Origin: Rhizobium binae
Lineage (GTDB): Bacteria; Pseudomonadota; Alphaproteobacteria; Rhizobiales; Rhizobiaceae
Direction of reading: 5' to 3'
Assembly (NCBI RefSeq): GCF_017357225.1
Contig: NZ_CP071604.1
Span: 1,181,001 to 1,245,000 of the forward strand
DNA: 64,000 nucleotides
Below the pieces are notes generated by a model. That model had not been told where the DNA came from. It was given only the letters and a program-made list of their open reading frames with translations, and ran no database searches. Shown one piece after another: positions 8,485 to 16,707 of the stretch; the stretch's first letter is position 1; each line of letters starts with the position of its first letter. The position numbers and the translations under genes are program-made.

Positions 8485-9459
8485 ATGCCCATTTCGCCCA
8501 ACCTCTCTGAAATCGTCACCACGACGCTGCGCAACCGCAGCGGCACGGTCGCCGACGACGTGACGAAGAACAACGGTCTTCTCACCCGTCTCAACAGCCG
8601 CGGCCGCAAGAAGCCGGTCTCCGGCGGCCGCACCATCGTCCAGGAACTGCAGTACCAGGAAAATTCGACCTTCAAGCGCTATTCCGGCTACGATATCCTG
8701 AACGTCCAGCCCTCCGACGTCATCACCGCCGCCGAGTACGACCTGAAGCAGGCCGCGGTCGCCGTCTCCATGTCCGGCCTCGAACAGCTGCAGAATTCCG
8801 GCGAGGATGCGATCCTCGATCTGCTCGAGCAGCGCATCGAGAACGCCGAAACGACGCTGAAGAACAACATCGCGCTCGATTGCTATTCCGACGGCACCGC
8901 CGATGGTGGGCGTCAGATCGGCGGCCTGCAGCTCTTGATCTCGACCTCGCCGACCTCGGGCACGGTCGGCGGCATCTCGCGCGCCACCTGGGGTTTCTGG
9001 CGCAACCAGAAATTCTCCGCCACGGCCGATGGCGGCGCGGCCGCCACCAATGCGAACATCCAGAGCTACATGAACCGGCTCTATATGTCCTGCGTGCGCG
9101 GCGCCGACGCGCCCGATCTCGTTGTCGCCGACAACAACTTCTTCCGCCTCTACTGGGAATCGCTGCAGGCGATCCAGCGCATCACCTCCGCCGACAAGGG
9201 CATGGCCGGCTTCCAGTCGCTGCAATATATGGGCGCCGACGTGATCTTCGACGGCGGCTTCGGCGGCGGCGCGCCTTCCAACCAGATGTTCTTCCTCAAC
9301 ACCAAATACCTGTTCTACCGCCCGCACCGCGACCGCGACATGGCGCCGATCGGCGACGAGCGCATGAACACCAACCAGGACGCCTTCGTGCAGCTCATGG
9401 GCTTCGCCGGCAACCTCACCATGAACAACGCCTTCCTGCAGGGCGTGCTGTTCGCCTGA
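8485..9459 (+). CDS. Major capsid protein
   Basis: A 324-residue major head protein, expected HK97-fold. It lacks a signal or motif of its own, but order (portal, scaffold, this gene), length and the pattern are typical: VTKNNGLLTRLNSRGRKKPVSGG near the start and QELQYQENSTFKRYSGYD, then a C-terminal LNTKYLFYRPHRDRDM and NNAFLQGVLF. Codon use is strongly biased to C-ending codons, suggesting high expression. ATG 8485 follows the ribosome binding site supplied by the upstream duplication. Confidence 0.85.
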   Translation: MPISPNLSEIVTTTLRNRSGTVADDVTKNNGLLTRLNSRGRKKPVSGGRTIVQELQYQENSTFKRYSGYDILNVQPSDVITAAEYDLKQAAVAVSMSGLEQLQNSGEDAILDLLEQRIENAETTLKNNIALDCYSDGTADGGRQIGGLQLLISTSPTSGTVGGISRATWGFWRNQKFSATADGGAAATNANIQSYMNRLYMSCVRGADAPDLVVADNNFFRLYWESLQAIQRITSADKGMAGFQSLQYMGADVIFDGGFGGGAPSNQMFFLNTKYLFYRPHRDRDMAPIGDERMNTNQDAFVQLMGFAGNLTMNNAFLQGVLFA

Positions 9460-9481
9460 TCGAACGAAAGGATCAACTCCA

Positions 9482-10267
9482 ATGACCATCGCAATTTCCC
9501 AGACCGATCGTCTTGGCGCGAACCCGTTCGTCGTCGAAGGCCCGATCGTCGCCGGATCCGGTATCCCCGGTCCGAACTTCGCCCTCGGCGCGGTAGCCGG
9601 CGGCGACCGTGAATCCGAATGGGTCTACTGCCAGCTGGTGCTCGCAGCGCAGACGACCCTGCAGCCCGGTCAATGGTTCCAGTGGACCCGGGATTATGTC
9701 GCTTCGCTGTTGACCACGGCCGCCGCCGTCGTCGGCCAGCGCTGCGGCGTCTTCTCCGGCGCCGCCCAGCCGCCGACGCTGACCGGCGGCCCGGTCGGCG
9801 CCATCACGCTTCAACCCGGCACCTATTACATCTGGCTGCAGCGCAACGGCCAGGCGCCGGCCCAGGTGGCGACCGCAACGGCGGCCCTCGTCGTCGCCGA
9901 AACCACCACCACCGCGGGCCAGGCAAGTGCGCCTGCCTCGGCGACCGTCGGCACCAAGGCGATCGCCAACGTCAACTTTGCCGCCGCCAACCAGACGTTT
10001 ACCGCAACGACGGTCAACGGCTCCAACCTGCTGACGAACCTCTCCGGCCTCAATGCCGGCTCCGGCCCGTTCATCGGCGCGGCCGTCGCCGGCACCGGTA
10101 TCCCAGGCGGCACGACGATTGCGGGCATCACCTACAGCCCGAATGGCGTCGCCCAGAGCATCACGCTCTCGGCCAATGCCACCGCCAACGGCACGGGCGT
10201 CACTATCACCGCGACCGGTGTTCTCGAGGCGACGCTGATGCGGCCGTTTCTGTCGAAGGTGAACTAA
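9482..10267 (+). CDS. Probable head decoration or head fibre protein
   Basis: A 261-residue protein 22 bases after the capsid gene. The N-terminal half is a compact beta-rich segment (FVVEGPIVAGSGIPGPNFALG, shortened here: FVVEGPIVAGSG). After an Ala/Thr linker comes an Ig-like beta module with IGAAVAGTGIPGGTTIAGI and SITLSANATANGTGV. Such add-on domains are common on capsid decorations and fibres. I do not recognise a named family; the role is inferred from position. Confidence 0.5.
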   Translation: MTIAISQTDRLGANPFVVEGPIVAGSGIPGPNFALGAVAGGDRESEWVYCQLVLAAQTTLQPGQWFQWTRDYVASLLTTAAAVVGQRCGVFSGAAQPPTLTGGPVGAITLQPGTYYIWLQRNGQAPAQVATATAALVVAETTTTAGQASAPASATVGTKAIANVNFAAANQTFTATTVNGSNLLTNLSGLNAGSGPFIGAAVAGTGIPGGTTIAGITYSPNGVAQSITLSANATANGTGVTITATGVLEATLMRPFLSKVN

Positions 10268-10302
10268 ACCACAGCAATCAACTGACTTCTTCGTGTGCGG
10301 TG

Positions 10303-10445
10303 TGCCCCTCATCCGCCTGCCGGCACCTTCTCCCCGCTTGTGCGGGGCGAAGGGGATATGCGGCAACCTCTCCGTTCCCCTCGGACCTATCGTGGGGCAC
10401 GTCCCCTCTCCCCGCGAGCGGGGAGAGGGCTAGGGTGGGGGGCAG
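10303..10445. repeat. Rhizobial intergenic repeat (type B) inside the phage structural operon
   Basis: Left part cccctcatccgcctgccgg with ccttctccccgcttg, right part gtcccctctccccgcgagc and gggagagggctagggtgg. The arms are mutually complementary and can fold. The same module lies at 52905-53045 between betB and betA. It fills the gap between two phage head genes. Confidence 0.8.
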
Positions 10446-10501
10446 CCATCCGCACGACATCGCTCATCCCACATCCCCGCCATCAACAGCGAGCAAACAC
10501 C

Positions 10502-11062
10502 ATGCCTGACAGCAACACCGGAATTTATGCCTCCTTCAGCCTCGAGCCGGTCGAACAGACCTTTCTGACCGAGAAGGAGGGCCGGCCGATCTTTGCCGAC
10601 AAGGAATTCGTCCGCATCTTCATCGCCGGCGACAAGCACACCGAGGTCTATCGCGAGGTGACCGACAACGACAAACAACGTTTTGCCGATGCCTATAAGC
10701 GGTGCAAGGAGGGCGCCGCCGCCCGCGAGCAGCTGACCGGCACGCCGCTGGCGCAATGGCCCTATCTGAAGCCCAGCCAGATCAAGGAGCTGGAGGCGAT
10801 CAACATCTATACGGTCGAGCAGCTCGCCGCGCTTTCCGATACGGCCAAGCAGAAGGTCGGCATGGGCGCCAACGAGCTCACCGCCGCCGCCCGCGCCTAT
10901 CTCGCGAGCGCCGAGAACTCCAGTGCGGCCTCGGCCTTTGCCGCTGAAAACGAGCGGCTGAAGGGTGAGGTCAGCCGGCTGCAGGAGCAGATGAAGGAAA
11001 TGGCCCTGCGCTTCGAGGCGCTCGAGAACGAAAGCCAGAAGTCCCGCGGACGCGCGGCCTGA
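10502..11062 (+). CDS. Phage protein with C-terminal coiled coil
   Basis: A 186-residue protein in the head-tail region. It starts at ATG 10502 after the type B repeat. The N-terminal half includes EKEGRPIFADKEFVRIFIAGD and KPSQIKELEAINIYTVEQLAALSD, the latter a helix-hairpin-like segment; the last about 45 residues (AENERLKGEVSRLQEQMKEM) are a clear heptad coiled coil. It is a conserved type of gene in rhizobial short-tailed phages as I recall. No function can be assigned. Confidence 0.6.
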   Translation: MPDSNTGIYASFSLEPVEQTFLTEKEGRPIFADKEFVRIFIAGDKHTEVYREVTDNDKQRFADAYKRCKEGAAAREQLTGTPLAQWPYLKPSQIKELEAINIYTVEQLAALSDTAKQKVGMGANELTAAARAYLASAENSSAASAFAAENERLKGEVSRLQEQMKEMALRFEALENESQKSRGRAA

Positions 11063-11097
11063 ACCAGCCCGCCAGTCACTTGAACGGAGATCCCCGC

Positions 11098-11802
11098 ATG
11101 TCGCTCCTGACCATCATTCAGAACGTCTGCGCGGAGATCGACCTCGATCCGCCGACGGCCGTCATGTCTTCGGCGGATCCGCAGATCATGCAGCTGCGCA
11201 TCCTCTCCACCCGCGCCGGCCGCGGCCTGATGCGAGCCCACGACTGGTCGGCGCTGATGGTGCGGCGGCAATTCGCAGCGACGGGTGTTGCCCCCGAGCC
11301 GGCCGAGCCGCCTTCCGACTGGGATCGCTTCGCGGCAAATGGGCGGCTCTGGAATGCCTCGCGCCTCTGGGCGCTGAACGGCCCTGTCGAGCCGCAGGCC
11401 TGGCAGCGCCATACGATCCCCAATTCCAACCCGGTGCCGCAGATCTGGCGGATGGCCGGCGGCAAGCTCGACATTTATCCGAACGTTGCCGGCGAGACGA
11501 TGGAATATGCCTATATCTCCGGCTTCTGGGTGACGGTGAATGGCGGCGCCAGCAACGCCGGCAACTGGGCCAACGACACCGATACGGCCCGCTTTCCCGA
11601 AGAGCTGCTCGAACTCTCGCTGATCTGGCGCTGGAAGCGGGCCAAGGGCCTCGATTATGGCGAGGAGCTCGCCAGTTTCGAGCGATCCAAGGAAGCCGCG
11701 ATCGGCGCCGATCGTGCTGCGGGCGCTGTCGACCTTTCGTTGCCGGCGAGGGGAGAGGCGCCCGAAAATTATTGGCCCGGCACGATCACGGTGGCGCCAT
11801 GA
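11098..11802 (+). CDS. Head-tail adaptor protein
   Basis: A 234-residue protein likely forming the ring below the portal. GGAGAT precedes ATG 11098. Features are the short helical N-terminus (MSLLTIIQNVCAEIDLDPP), the RGLMRAHDWSALM motif often seen in short-tail adaptors, and the conserved end segment FPEELLELSLIWRWKRAKG and YGEELASFERSKEAAI. It overlaps the following nozzle-like gene by four bases (ATGA), as paired adaptor and nozzle genes often do. The call is from pattern and gene order. Confidence 0.65.
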   Translation: MSLLTIIQNVCAEIDLDPPTAVMSSADPQIMQLRILSTRAGRGLMRAHDWSALMVRRQFAATGVAPEPAEPPSDWDRFAANGRLWNASRLWALNGPVEPQAWQRHTIPNSNPVPQIWRMAGGKLDIYPNVAGETMEYAYISGFWVTVNGGASNAGNWANDTDTARFPEELLELSLIWRWKRAKGLDYGEELASFERSKEAAIGADRAAGAVDLSLPARGEAPENYWPGTITVAP

Positions 11803-13622
11803 CCCGCAGACCTGTTCCCCCGAACGGCCGCACCCGCCGCGTTTCGCCAGGCAAAGACTGGATCGCGCCGATCGGCGGCTGGCGAACCGACGTCGAGATG
11901 GCCGATATGCCCGAAGATGCGGCCTTCCAGCTCGACAATTTCTTTCCCGAGGCAAACCGCGTGCGCGCCCGCTACGGTTTTCTCGCCTTTTCCACCGGTC
12001 TCGGCGCCGACGTGCAGACGGTCATTCCCTATTCCGGCGTTTCCAACAGGCTGTTTGCCGCCGCCGGCGACAAGATATTCGACGTCACGGTGGGCGGTGC
12101 TGCCGGCGCGCCCGTCGTCTCGGGCCTGGCGAGCGCCCACTGGTCGGTGCAGCAATATACCAACCCGGCCGGCCAGGAATTCCTGCGCCTGGTCAACGGC
12201 CTCGACACGCCGCTGATCTTTAACGGCACCTCCTGGACGAACAATTTCCTGGTCGGCACGGCAGCCCTCGCCACCCAGAATGTCGCCGTGCGCAACACGG
12301 CCTATACGCTGAGTTTCTTCGGCACCGGCTCGGTGACGCTTTCCGGCGCCTTCGCCGGCACGCTGAACGGCACCGGCGCCGGCAACCGGGTGTCGCTCAC
12401 CTTTACGCCGGCGGCCGGCACGCTCACCGTCACCGTGACGGGAACGGTCAGCAATGCCCAGCTGGAAAAGGGCGTGGCCGCCACGCCCTATGTCGCCTCG
12501 ACGATGATCACAGGCATATCCGACGCCTCGCTGCTTGCCGCCGTCACCGCCTATCGCTCGCGCCTGTGGTTCATCGAGAAGAATTCGACCAATGTCTGGT
12601 ATCTCGCCACCGACGCCGTCAGCGGCGCCGCCACCGTTCTGCCGGTCGGCGGCAACATGAAATATGGCGGCACGCTGGTGGCGATCAATGTCTGGACGAT
12701 CCCGGTTGCGGCCGGCCTGCAGCAGTGCCTGGTGCTGATCTCCTCGGAGGGCGAGGTGATCGTCTTCCAGGGATCCGACCCGTCGAGCGCTTCGAACTGG
12801 GGCCTGATCGGCACCTTCAAGCTCGGCCGGCCGCTTGGGCTCGACCGCTGTCTGCTGTCGGTCGGCGCCGATCTGGCGATCATGACGACCGACGGCATCG
12901 TGCCGATCACCAAGGCCGTGCAGCTCGATCGCGGCGCCACCAGCCTCGGGGCGATTACAGCAAGGATCGCCCCGACCTGGCGCGAGACGGTGGCGGCGGC
13001 CGGCACAAGCTCTGGGGAGTGGCAGCTTTCGAGCTTCCCGGCCAGGCAGATGGCGATCGTCAACCTGCCGTCCTCCTTCGGCCCCTATCAATATGTGATG
13101 AACACCGAAACCGGCGCCTGGTGCCGCTTCGTCGGCATGCCCGCCTCCTGCTGGGCGACTTGGCAGGACCGGCTGTTCTTTGGCGCCGCCGACGGCACGC
13201 TTTACGAAGCGGAAGTCGGGGCGAACGACAATGGCGCGGCGATCGACGCGCTGATGGTCGGCGCCTGGAGCCGCTTCGGCGACGGGCTCTCGACCAAGCT
13301 GTCGAAACTGATCGGGGTGACGGCCGAGATCGGCGTGTCGACGCTGATGTATGGCGGCATCTCGGTCGACTATCAGACGAAAGTGCCGACAGCGCTTCTG
13401 TCGTCGGTCGAGAACAATGCGGCGGCGAAATGGGGAACGGCGATCTGGGGAGTTTCGAAATTCCCCGGCATTTCGCTGGTGCGCAAATTCGCCTCCGCCG
13501 GCGGCGCCGGTTCGGCGCTTGCGCCCACCATCCGGGCGCTGATCTCGGGCTCGTCAGGCACCGTCTCGGAAGCCGCCGTTGTCGGCGGTTCGCTGCTTTA
13601 CGAGAGGGGCGCGCCGATTTGA
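11799..13622 (+). CDS. Tail nozzle / DNA-stabilisation-like protein
   Basis: A 607-residue protein after the adaptor, where T7-type tail tubular protein B or P22 gp10 would be. The N-terminus contains WIAPIGGWRTDVEMADMPEDAAFQLDNFFPE, a known opening of such proteins (quoted in part: DAAFQLDNFFPE). Repeated beta-rich stretches suggest a propeller. Residues about 170-225 read as an inserted jelly-roll-like module (YTLSFFGTGSVTLSG to LEKGVAATPY). The stop overlaps the TTG start of the next gene. Confidence 0.6.
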   Translation: MTRRPVPPNGRTRRVSPGKDWIAPIGGWRTDVEMADMPEDAAFQLDNFFPEANRVRARYGFLAFSTGLGADVQTVIPYSGVSNRLFAAAGDKIFDVTVGGAAGAPVVSGLASAHWSVQQYTNPAGQEFLRLVNGLDTPLIFNGTSWTNNFLVGTAALATQNVAVRNTAYTLSFFGTGSVTLSGAFAGTLNGTGAGNRVSLTFTPAAGTLTVTVTGTVSNAQLEKGVAATPYVASTMITGISDASLLAAVTAYRSRLWFIEKNSTNVWYLATDAVSGAATVLPVGGNMKYGGTLVAINVWTIPVAAGLQQCLVLISSEGEVIVFQGSDPSSASNWGLIGTFKLGRPLGLDRCLLSVGADLAIMTTDGIVPITKAVQLDRGATSLGAITARIAPTWRETVAAAGTSSGEWQLSSFPARQMAIVNLPSSFGPYQYVMNTETGAWCRFVGMPASCWATWQDRLFFGAADGTLYEAEVGANDNGAAIDALMVGAWSRFGDGLSTKLSKLIGVTAEIGVSTLMYGGISVDYQTKVPTALLSSVENNAAAKWGTAIWGVSKFPGISLVRKFASAGGAGSALAPTIRALISGSSGTVSEAAVVGGSLLYERGAPI

Positions 13623-14035
13623 TCGTCTGCGAACCCAGTGCCGAGATCGCCGCCTGGGTCGGCGCCAGGATCGGCGTCACCTTCCATCCGCCCTACACCA
13701 CGCTTGCCCATGTCGATCGCGGCCGGATCATCGCCGGCTTCGTCTTCAACGTCTGGACCGGGCACGATATCGAGATCTCGCTCGCCGCCGACCGGCTGTC
13801 GCTGACGCTGATGCGGGCGGTGTTCGACTATGTCGTCAACCAGCTTGGCTGCCGCCGCGCCACCTGCCGCACCCGCGCCGACAACAGCCCCGCCCAGAGG
13901 CTGCTCGCCAGAGTGGGCGCCGAGCCGGAGGGCCGCCAGCGCGGCTATTTCGGCGATTGCGACGGCCTGCTTTACGGAATCATCAAAGAGGATTTTCCCT
14001 ATGGTCTCCACGCCAAAGGCCCCGAAGGCGCCTGA
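13619..14035 (+). CDS. Phage GNAT-like acetyltransferase
   Basis: A 138-residue protein starting at TTG 13619, whose start overlaps the nozzle stop (TTGA). The layout fits the GNAT fold: FVFNVWTGHDIEISLAA beta strand, RLSLTLMRAVFDYV helix, CRRATCRTRADNSPAQRLLARVG (the N-x-x-A-Q-R-L segment is the usual coenzyme A-binding helix region) and the final GYFGDCDGLLYGI strand. Such small GNATs are frequent between tail genes in alphaproteobacterial phages. Its target is unknown. Confidence 0.6.
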   Translation: MIVCEPSAEIAAWVGARIGVTFHPPYTTLAHVDRGRIIAGFVFNVWTGHDIEISLAADRLSLTLMRAVFDYVVNQLGCRRATCRTRADNSPAQRLLARVGAEPEGRQRGYFGDCDGLLYGIIKEDFPYGLHAKGPEGA

Positions 14036-15005
14036 TCCGACCCAGACCGCAGCGGCGCAGACGGCCACCAATGTCGACACCGCCATTGCCAATGCCGGCT
14101 TGAGCCACACCAACCAGTACACGCCGGATGGTTCGTTGGAATACAAGGTCACCGGCTACCAGACGATGAAGGACCAGAACGGCAAGAGCTACCAGCTGCC
14201 GACCTATTCGGCCTATCAGAGCTATTCGCCGGAGAACCAGGCGATCTACGACCAGACGCAACAGACGCAGCTTGGCCTCGCCAGGCTCGCCAGCGATCAG
14301 ACCGGCAAGATCTCCGGCATCCTCGGAACCAATATCGATCTCAGCGCCGGCAATGTCGACAAATATGTCAACGATCACTGGCGCTCCGGCTTCGACAACC
14401 AGTGGGACCGCGACCAGGCGAGCCTCGAGCAGAGCCTGGCCGACAAGGGCATCGCGATGGGCTCGGAGGCCTACGACAACGCCATGCGGGATTTTTCCAC
14501 CCGCAAGCAGGCCGCATCCGACCAGTATCTCGGCGACATGTATTCGAATGCGCAAAACTCGATCCTGACCGAGCGCAACCAGCCGCTGAACGAGATTTCG
14601 GCGCTGATGTCGGGCTCGCAGGTGCATCAGCCGAACTATGTCAATACGCCGACGACTGAGCTGCCGACCGTCGACCAGGCCGGGCTGATCAACGAGAACT
14701 TCAATCAGAAGATGGGCCTCTACAACCAGCAGCTTGCCCAGTCGAACGCCGCGATGGGCGGCCTCTTCGGCCTTGGCGGAACACTGCTTGGCGGCTGGGC
14801 AAAGTCCGACCGGCGACTGAAGGAAGACATCAGCCGCGTCGGCACGCTTGATAACGGCCTGCCCATCTACGCCTTCCGGTACAAGGCGGGCGGCCCCATG
14901 CAGCTCGGCCTGATGTCCGACGATGTGCGCAAGACCCATCCGGACGCCGTGTTCGAACACGCCGACGGCTTCGACCGCGTCGACTACGAAAGGGCAGTGG
15001 CATGA
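14001..15005 (+). CDS. Tail protein with C-terminal S74-type chaperone-like segment
   Basis: A 334-residue protein starting at ATG 14001, overlapping the GNAT gene by 35 bases. The middle is helical and glutamine/asparagine-rich (DQTQQTQLGLARLASDQTG). The end has a small hydrophobic glycine stretch (MGGLFGLGGTLLGGW) then KSDRRLKEDISRVGTLDNG and YAFRYKAGG, the opening of the peptidase S74 intramolecular chaperone domain of fibres. That segment is cut short at about 65 residues, so full self-cleavage is doubtful. It may be an internal or tail-tip protein. Confidence 0.6.
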   Translation: MVSTPKAPKAPDPTQTAAAQTATNVDTAIANAGLSHTNQYTPDGSLEYKVTGYQTMKDQNGKSYQLPTYSAYQSYSPENQAIYDQTQQTQLGLARLASDQTGKISGILGTNIDLSAGNVDKYVNDHWRSGFDNQWDRDQASLEQSLADKGIAMGSEAYDNAMRDFSTRKQAASDQYLGDMYSNAQNSILTERNQPLNEISALMSGSQVHQPNYVNTPTTELPTVDQAGLINENFNQKMGLYNQQLAQSNAAMGGLFGLGGTLLGGWAKSDRRLKEDISRVGTLDNGLPIYAFRYKAGGPMQLGLMSDDVRKTHPDAVFEHADGFDRVDYERAVA

Positions 15006-15310
15006 TCCCAACCATCTCAGGCGGCAATACCGGCAGGACACGGGGCGACATCGACGACCAGCGCAAGCGGCTGGCCTACGCCATGCTGCAGCAGGGCATG
15101 GATGCGAGCCCGGTGCAATCAACCTGGCAGGGCGCGGCGCGGCTTGCGCAGGCCTTGATGGGTGGGTTGGCGATCAGGCAGGCGGATCAGGAACAGAAGG
15201 CGGCTGCAACTCAAGCTCCCGCTGTGCCGACGGCCACGCCTTCAACTCCGCCGGCAAGGTCTTCCGGCCTCCTGCCGTCGTTCTCAGGCGGCAAGCGCAC
15301 TGTTGCGTGA
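15002..15310 (+). CDS. Short phage protein, possible remnant of a larger virion protein
   Basis: A 102-residue protein overlapping the previous gene by four bases (ATGA). RKRLAYAMLQQGMDASPVQ and TWQGAARLAQALMGGLAIRQ form a segment that I recall as the N-terminus of much larger internal virion proteins of related phages. Here it is followed only by a Pro/Ala/Thr-rich tail and a stop. Truncation is an inference. Confidence 0.5.
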   Translation: MIPTISGGNTGRTRGDIDDQRKRLAYAMLQQGMDASPVQSTWQGAARLAQALMGGLAIRQADQEQKAAATQAPAVPTATPSTPPARSSGLLPSFSGGKRTVA

Positions 15311-15502
15311 GAAAGCATCTTCCCTTCGCCGCCGTCTAGCGCCGCGGCACCCATCCGCGTTTAGGCATGCTCCGGTCGCTGGCTTTTCGCCGAGCGGAGA
15401 ATGCCACTCCTTCAAACCAGAACCCAATGAGCGACCCGCGGGCTAGGCGCCTTCGAGGGCCGCAACCTTGTCGATCACAATCACCATCCACAGGAGGTCT
15501 TA

Positions 15503-16138
15503 ATGTCAGATCCCAACAAAGCACCGGTTGCCCCGCCGATAAGATATGCCGAGCTTAGAGCTGACCCTTATGCGGGACAGTCAGGCGATCTTTCGCTTAA
15601 CAATGTCATGCGCGCCATCAGCCGCGGCACTGTCGCCGGTCCCTATCTCGACGAAATGGACGCTGGGACAAACGCAATTCTGGCGCCCGTTTTTGACCCA
15701 CTGCTGCCTGATAGATTGTTTCCGCCGCTGCCGGGCCAAACCTATGCGGAGCGGTATGATAACGCACTCGCTATTCAGCGCGGGATGGATAGAGCCTTCG
15801 ACGACCAGCATCCCTATATCTCCACGACATTGCAAGGGGCCGGAGAGCTAGCCTCTGACGCTGCCTTTAAGTTGCCGTCAGGGAGGGCGGCCGACACCGC
15901 GCTGGCCGGTATCAAAGGGTTCGGATCTGGGGAAGGTGGTTTCAGCAATCGGGCCGAGCAGGCCTTCCATGACGCTCTCGAAGAGGCTGTGGAAGGCTTC
16001 GGCATGGATGCGCTGGAAAGACGCGGCATGATGCCGACGCAAGCCGGTCCCGAAGCTCATCGTAAAGCCGGCGCCAGGGCCCTGACGCGCGCGCTTCTTA
16101 GAGCTGGCAGCCGAAACGGCGGTGGTGGTGGCTGGTAG
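15503..16138 (+). CDS. Hypothetical phage protein
   Basis: A 211-residue protein with a strong ribosome binding site (AGGAGG at about 15492) before ATG 15503. It includes an acidic N-terminal half (YLDEMDAGTNAILAPVFDPL), a helical region (RAEQAFHDALEEAVEGFG) and a Gly-rich basic end. I do not recognise the family. It sits where ejection proteins of short-tailed phages are expected but is far shorter than those. Confidence 0.5.
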   Translation: MSDPNKAPVAPPIRYAELRADPYAGQSGDLSLNNVMRAISRGTVAGPYLDEMDAGTNAILAPVFDPLLPDRLFPPLPGQTYAERYDNALAIQRGMDRAFDDQHPYISTTLQGAGELASDAAFKLPSGRAADTALAGIKGFGSGEGGFSNRAEQAFHDALEEAVEGFGMDALERRGMMPTQAGPEAHRKAGARALTRALLRAGSRNGGGGGW

Positions 16139-16154
16139 AATGAATTTGACAGGC

Positions 16155-16640
16155 TTAGCCGCCCTCGAAGGCGATCTGGATCGGTATGGCGACCAGCAGC
16201 AAAGTTGCGAACGTCACCATGAAACCAAGCACGCCGCCCAAGAGGCAGTTCATGACGCTGAAGATCGCTCCCTCGCCATTCGCCCGCGCCTGCTTCCATC
16301 CGCGGATTGGCAACAGAAACACCGCGAACGGCGCCCTGACAAGGATATGGGCGGCATATTTCAAAACGGCCGAAAAATCGTTTCGACTCCAGCCGATCGA
16401 AAGATCGGAAGGCCGCAAAGCGTGAAGCGCATCCCTCCGTCCGATGAAGTAACAGAGCCATCCTGCCGTCAAAACGCCGGCAAGAAGCATTGTCAACTCG
16501 ATCGGAAACTGATCGATCACCCGCCGGAGGAGAGTTTTCTGGAGCGGGGCCCATGAGGCAATCGCCACGACGGCGGCGAGGATCGCGGCGATCGTGATCG
16601 CTTTGCGTGAAGGTTTGTTCGGCTGGTGATCGGTCTGCAT
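16155..16640 (-). CDS. Small membrane protein encoded against the phage operon
   Basis: A 161-residue protein, opposite in direction to its neighbours, typical of a 'moron' gene expressed from the prophage. ATG 16640 (MQTDHQPNKPSRK) is chosen; the frame runs further upstream into the next gene's leader. Three hydrophobic helices are visible: ITIAAILAAVVAIASWA, LTMLLAGVLTAGWLCYFI and the C-terminal LLGGVLGFMVTFATLLLVAI. It could act in superinfection exclusion, but nothing proves it. Confidence 0.5.
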   Translation of the reverse strand: MQTDHQPNKPSRKAITIAAILAAVVAIASWAPLQKTLLRRVIDQFPIELTMLLAGVLTAGWLCYFIGRRDALHALRPSDLSIGWSRNDFSAVLKYAAHILVRAPFAVFLLPIRGWKQARANGEGAIFSVMNCLLGGVLGFMVTFATLLLVAIPIQIAFEGG

Positions 16641-16707
16641 GCCGCAACCGATACTATAGGTTTGAAGGCCTCGCAATTCGCGGGGCCTTGTCTTTTGGAG
16701 AAGGTGA

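Noticed and set aside
12566..13618. Long open frame continuing upstream of the GNAT gene
   Set aside because: It lies out of frame inside the nozzle-like gene; only the part from TTG 13619 looks like protein.
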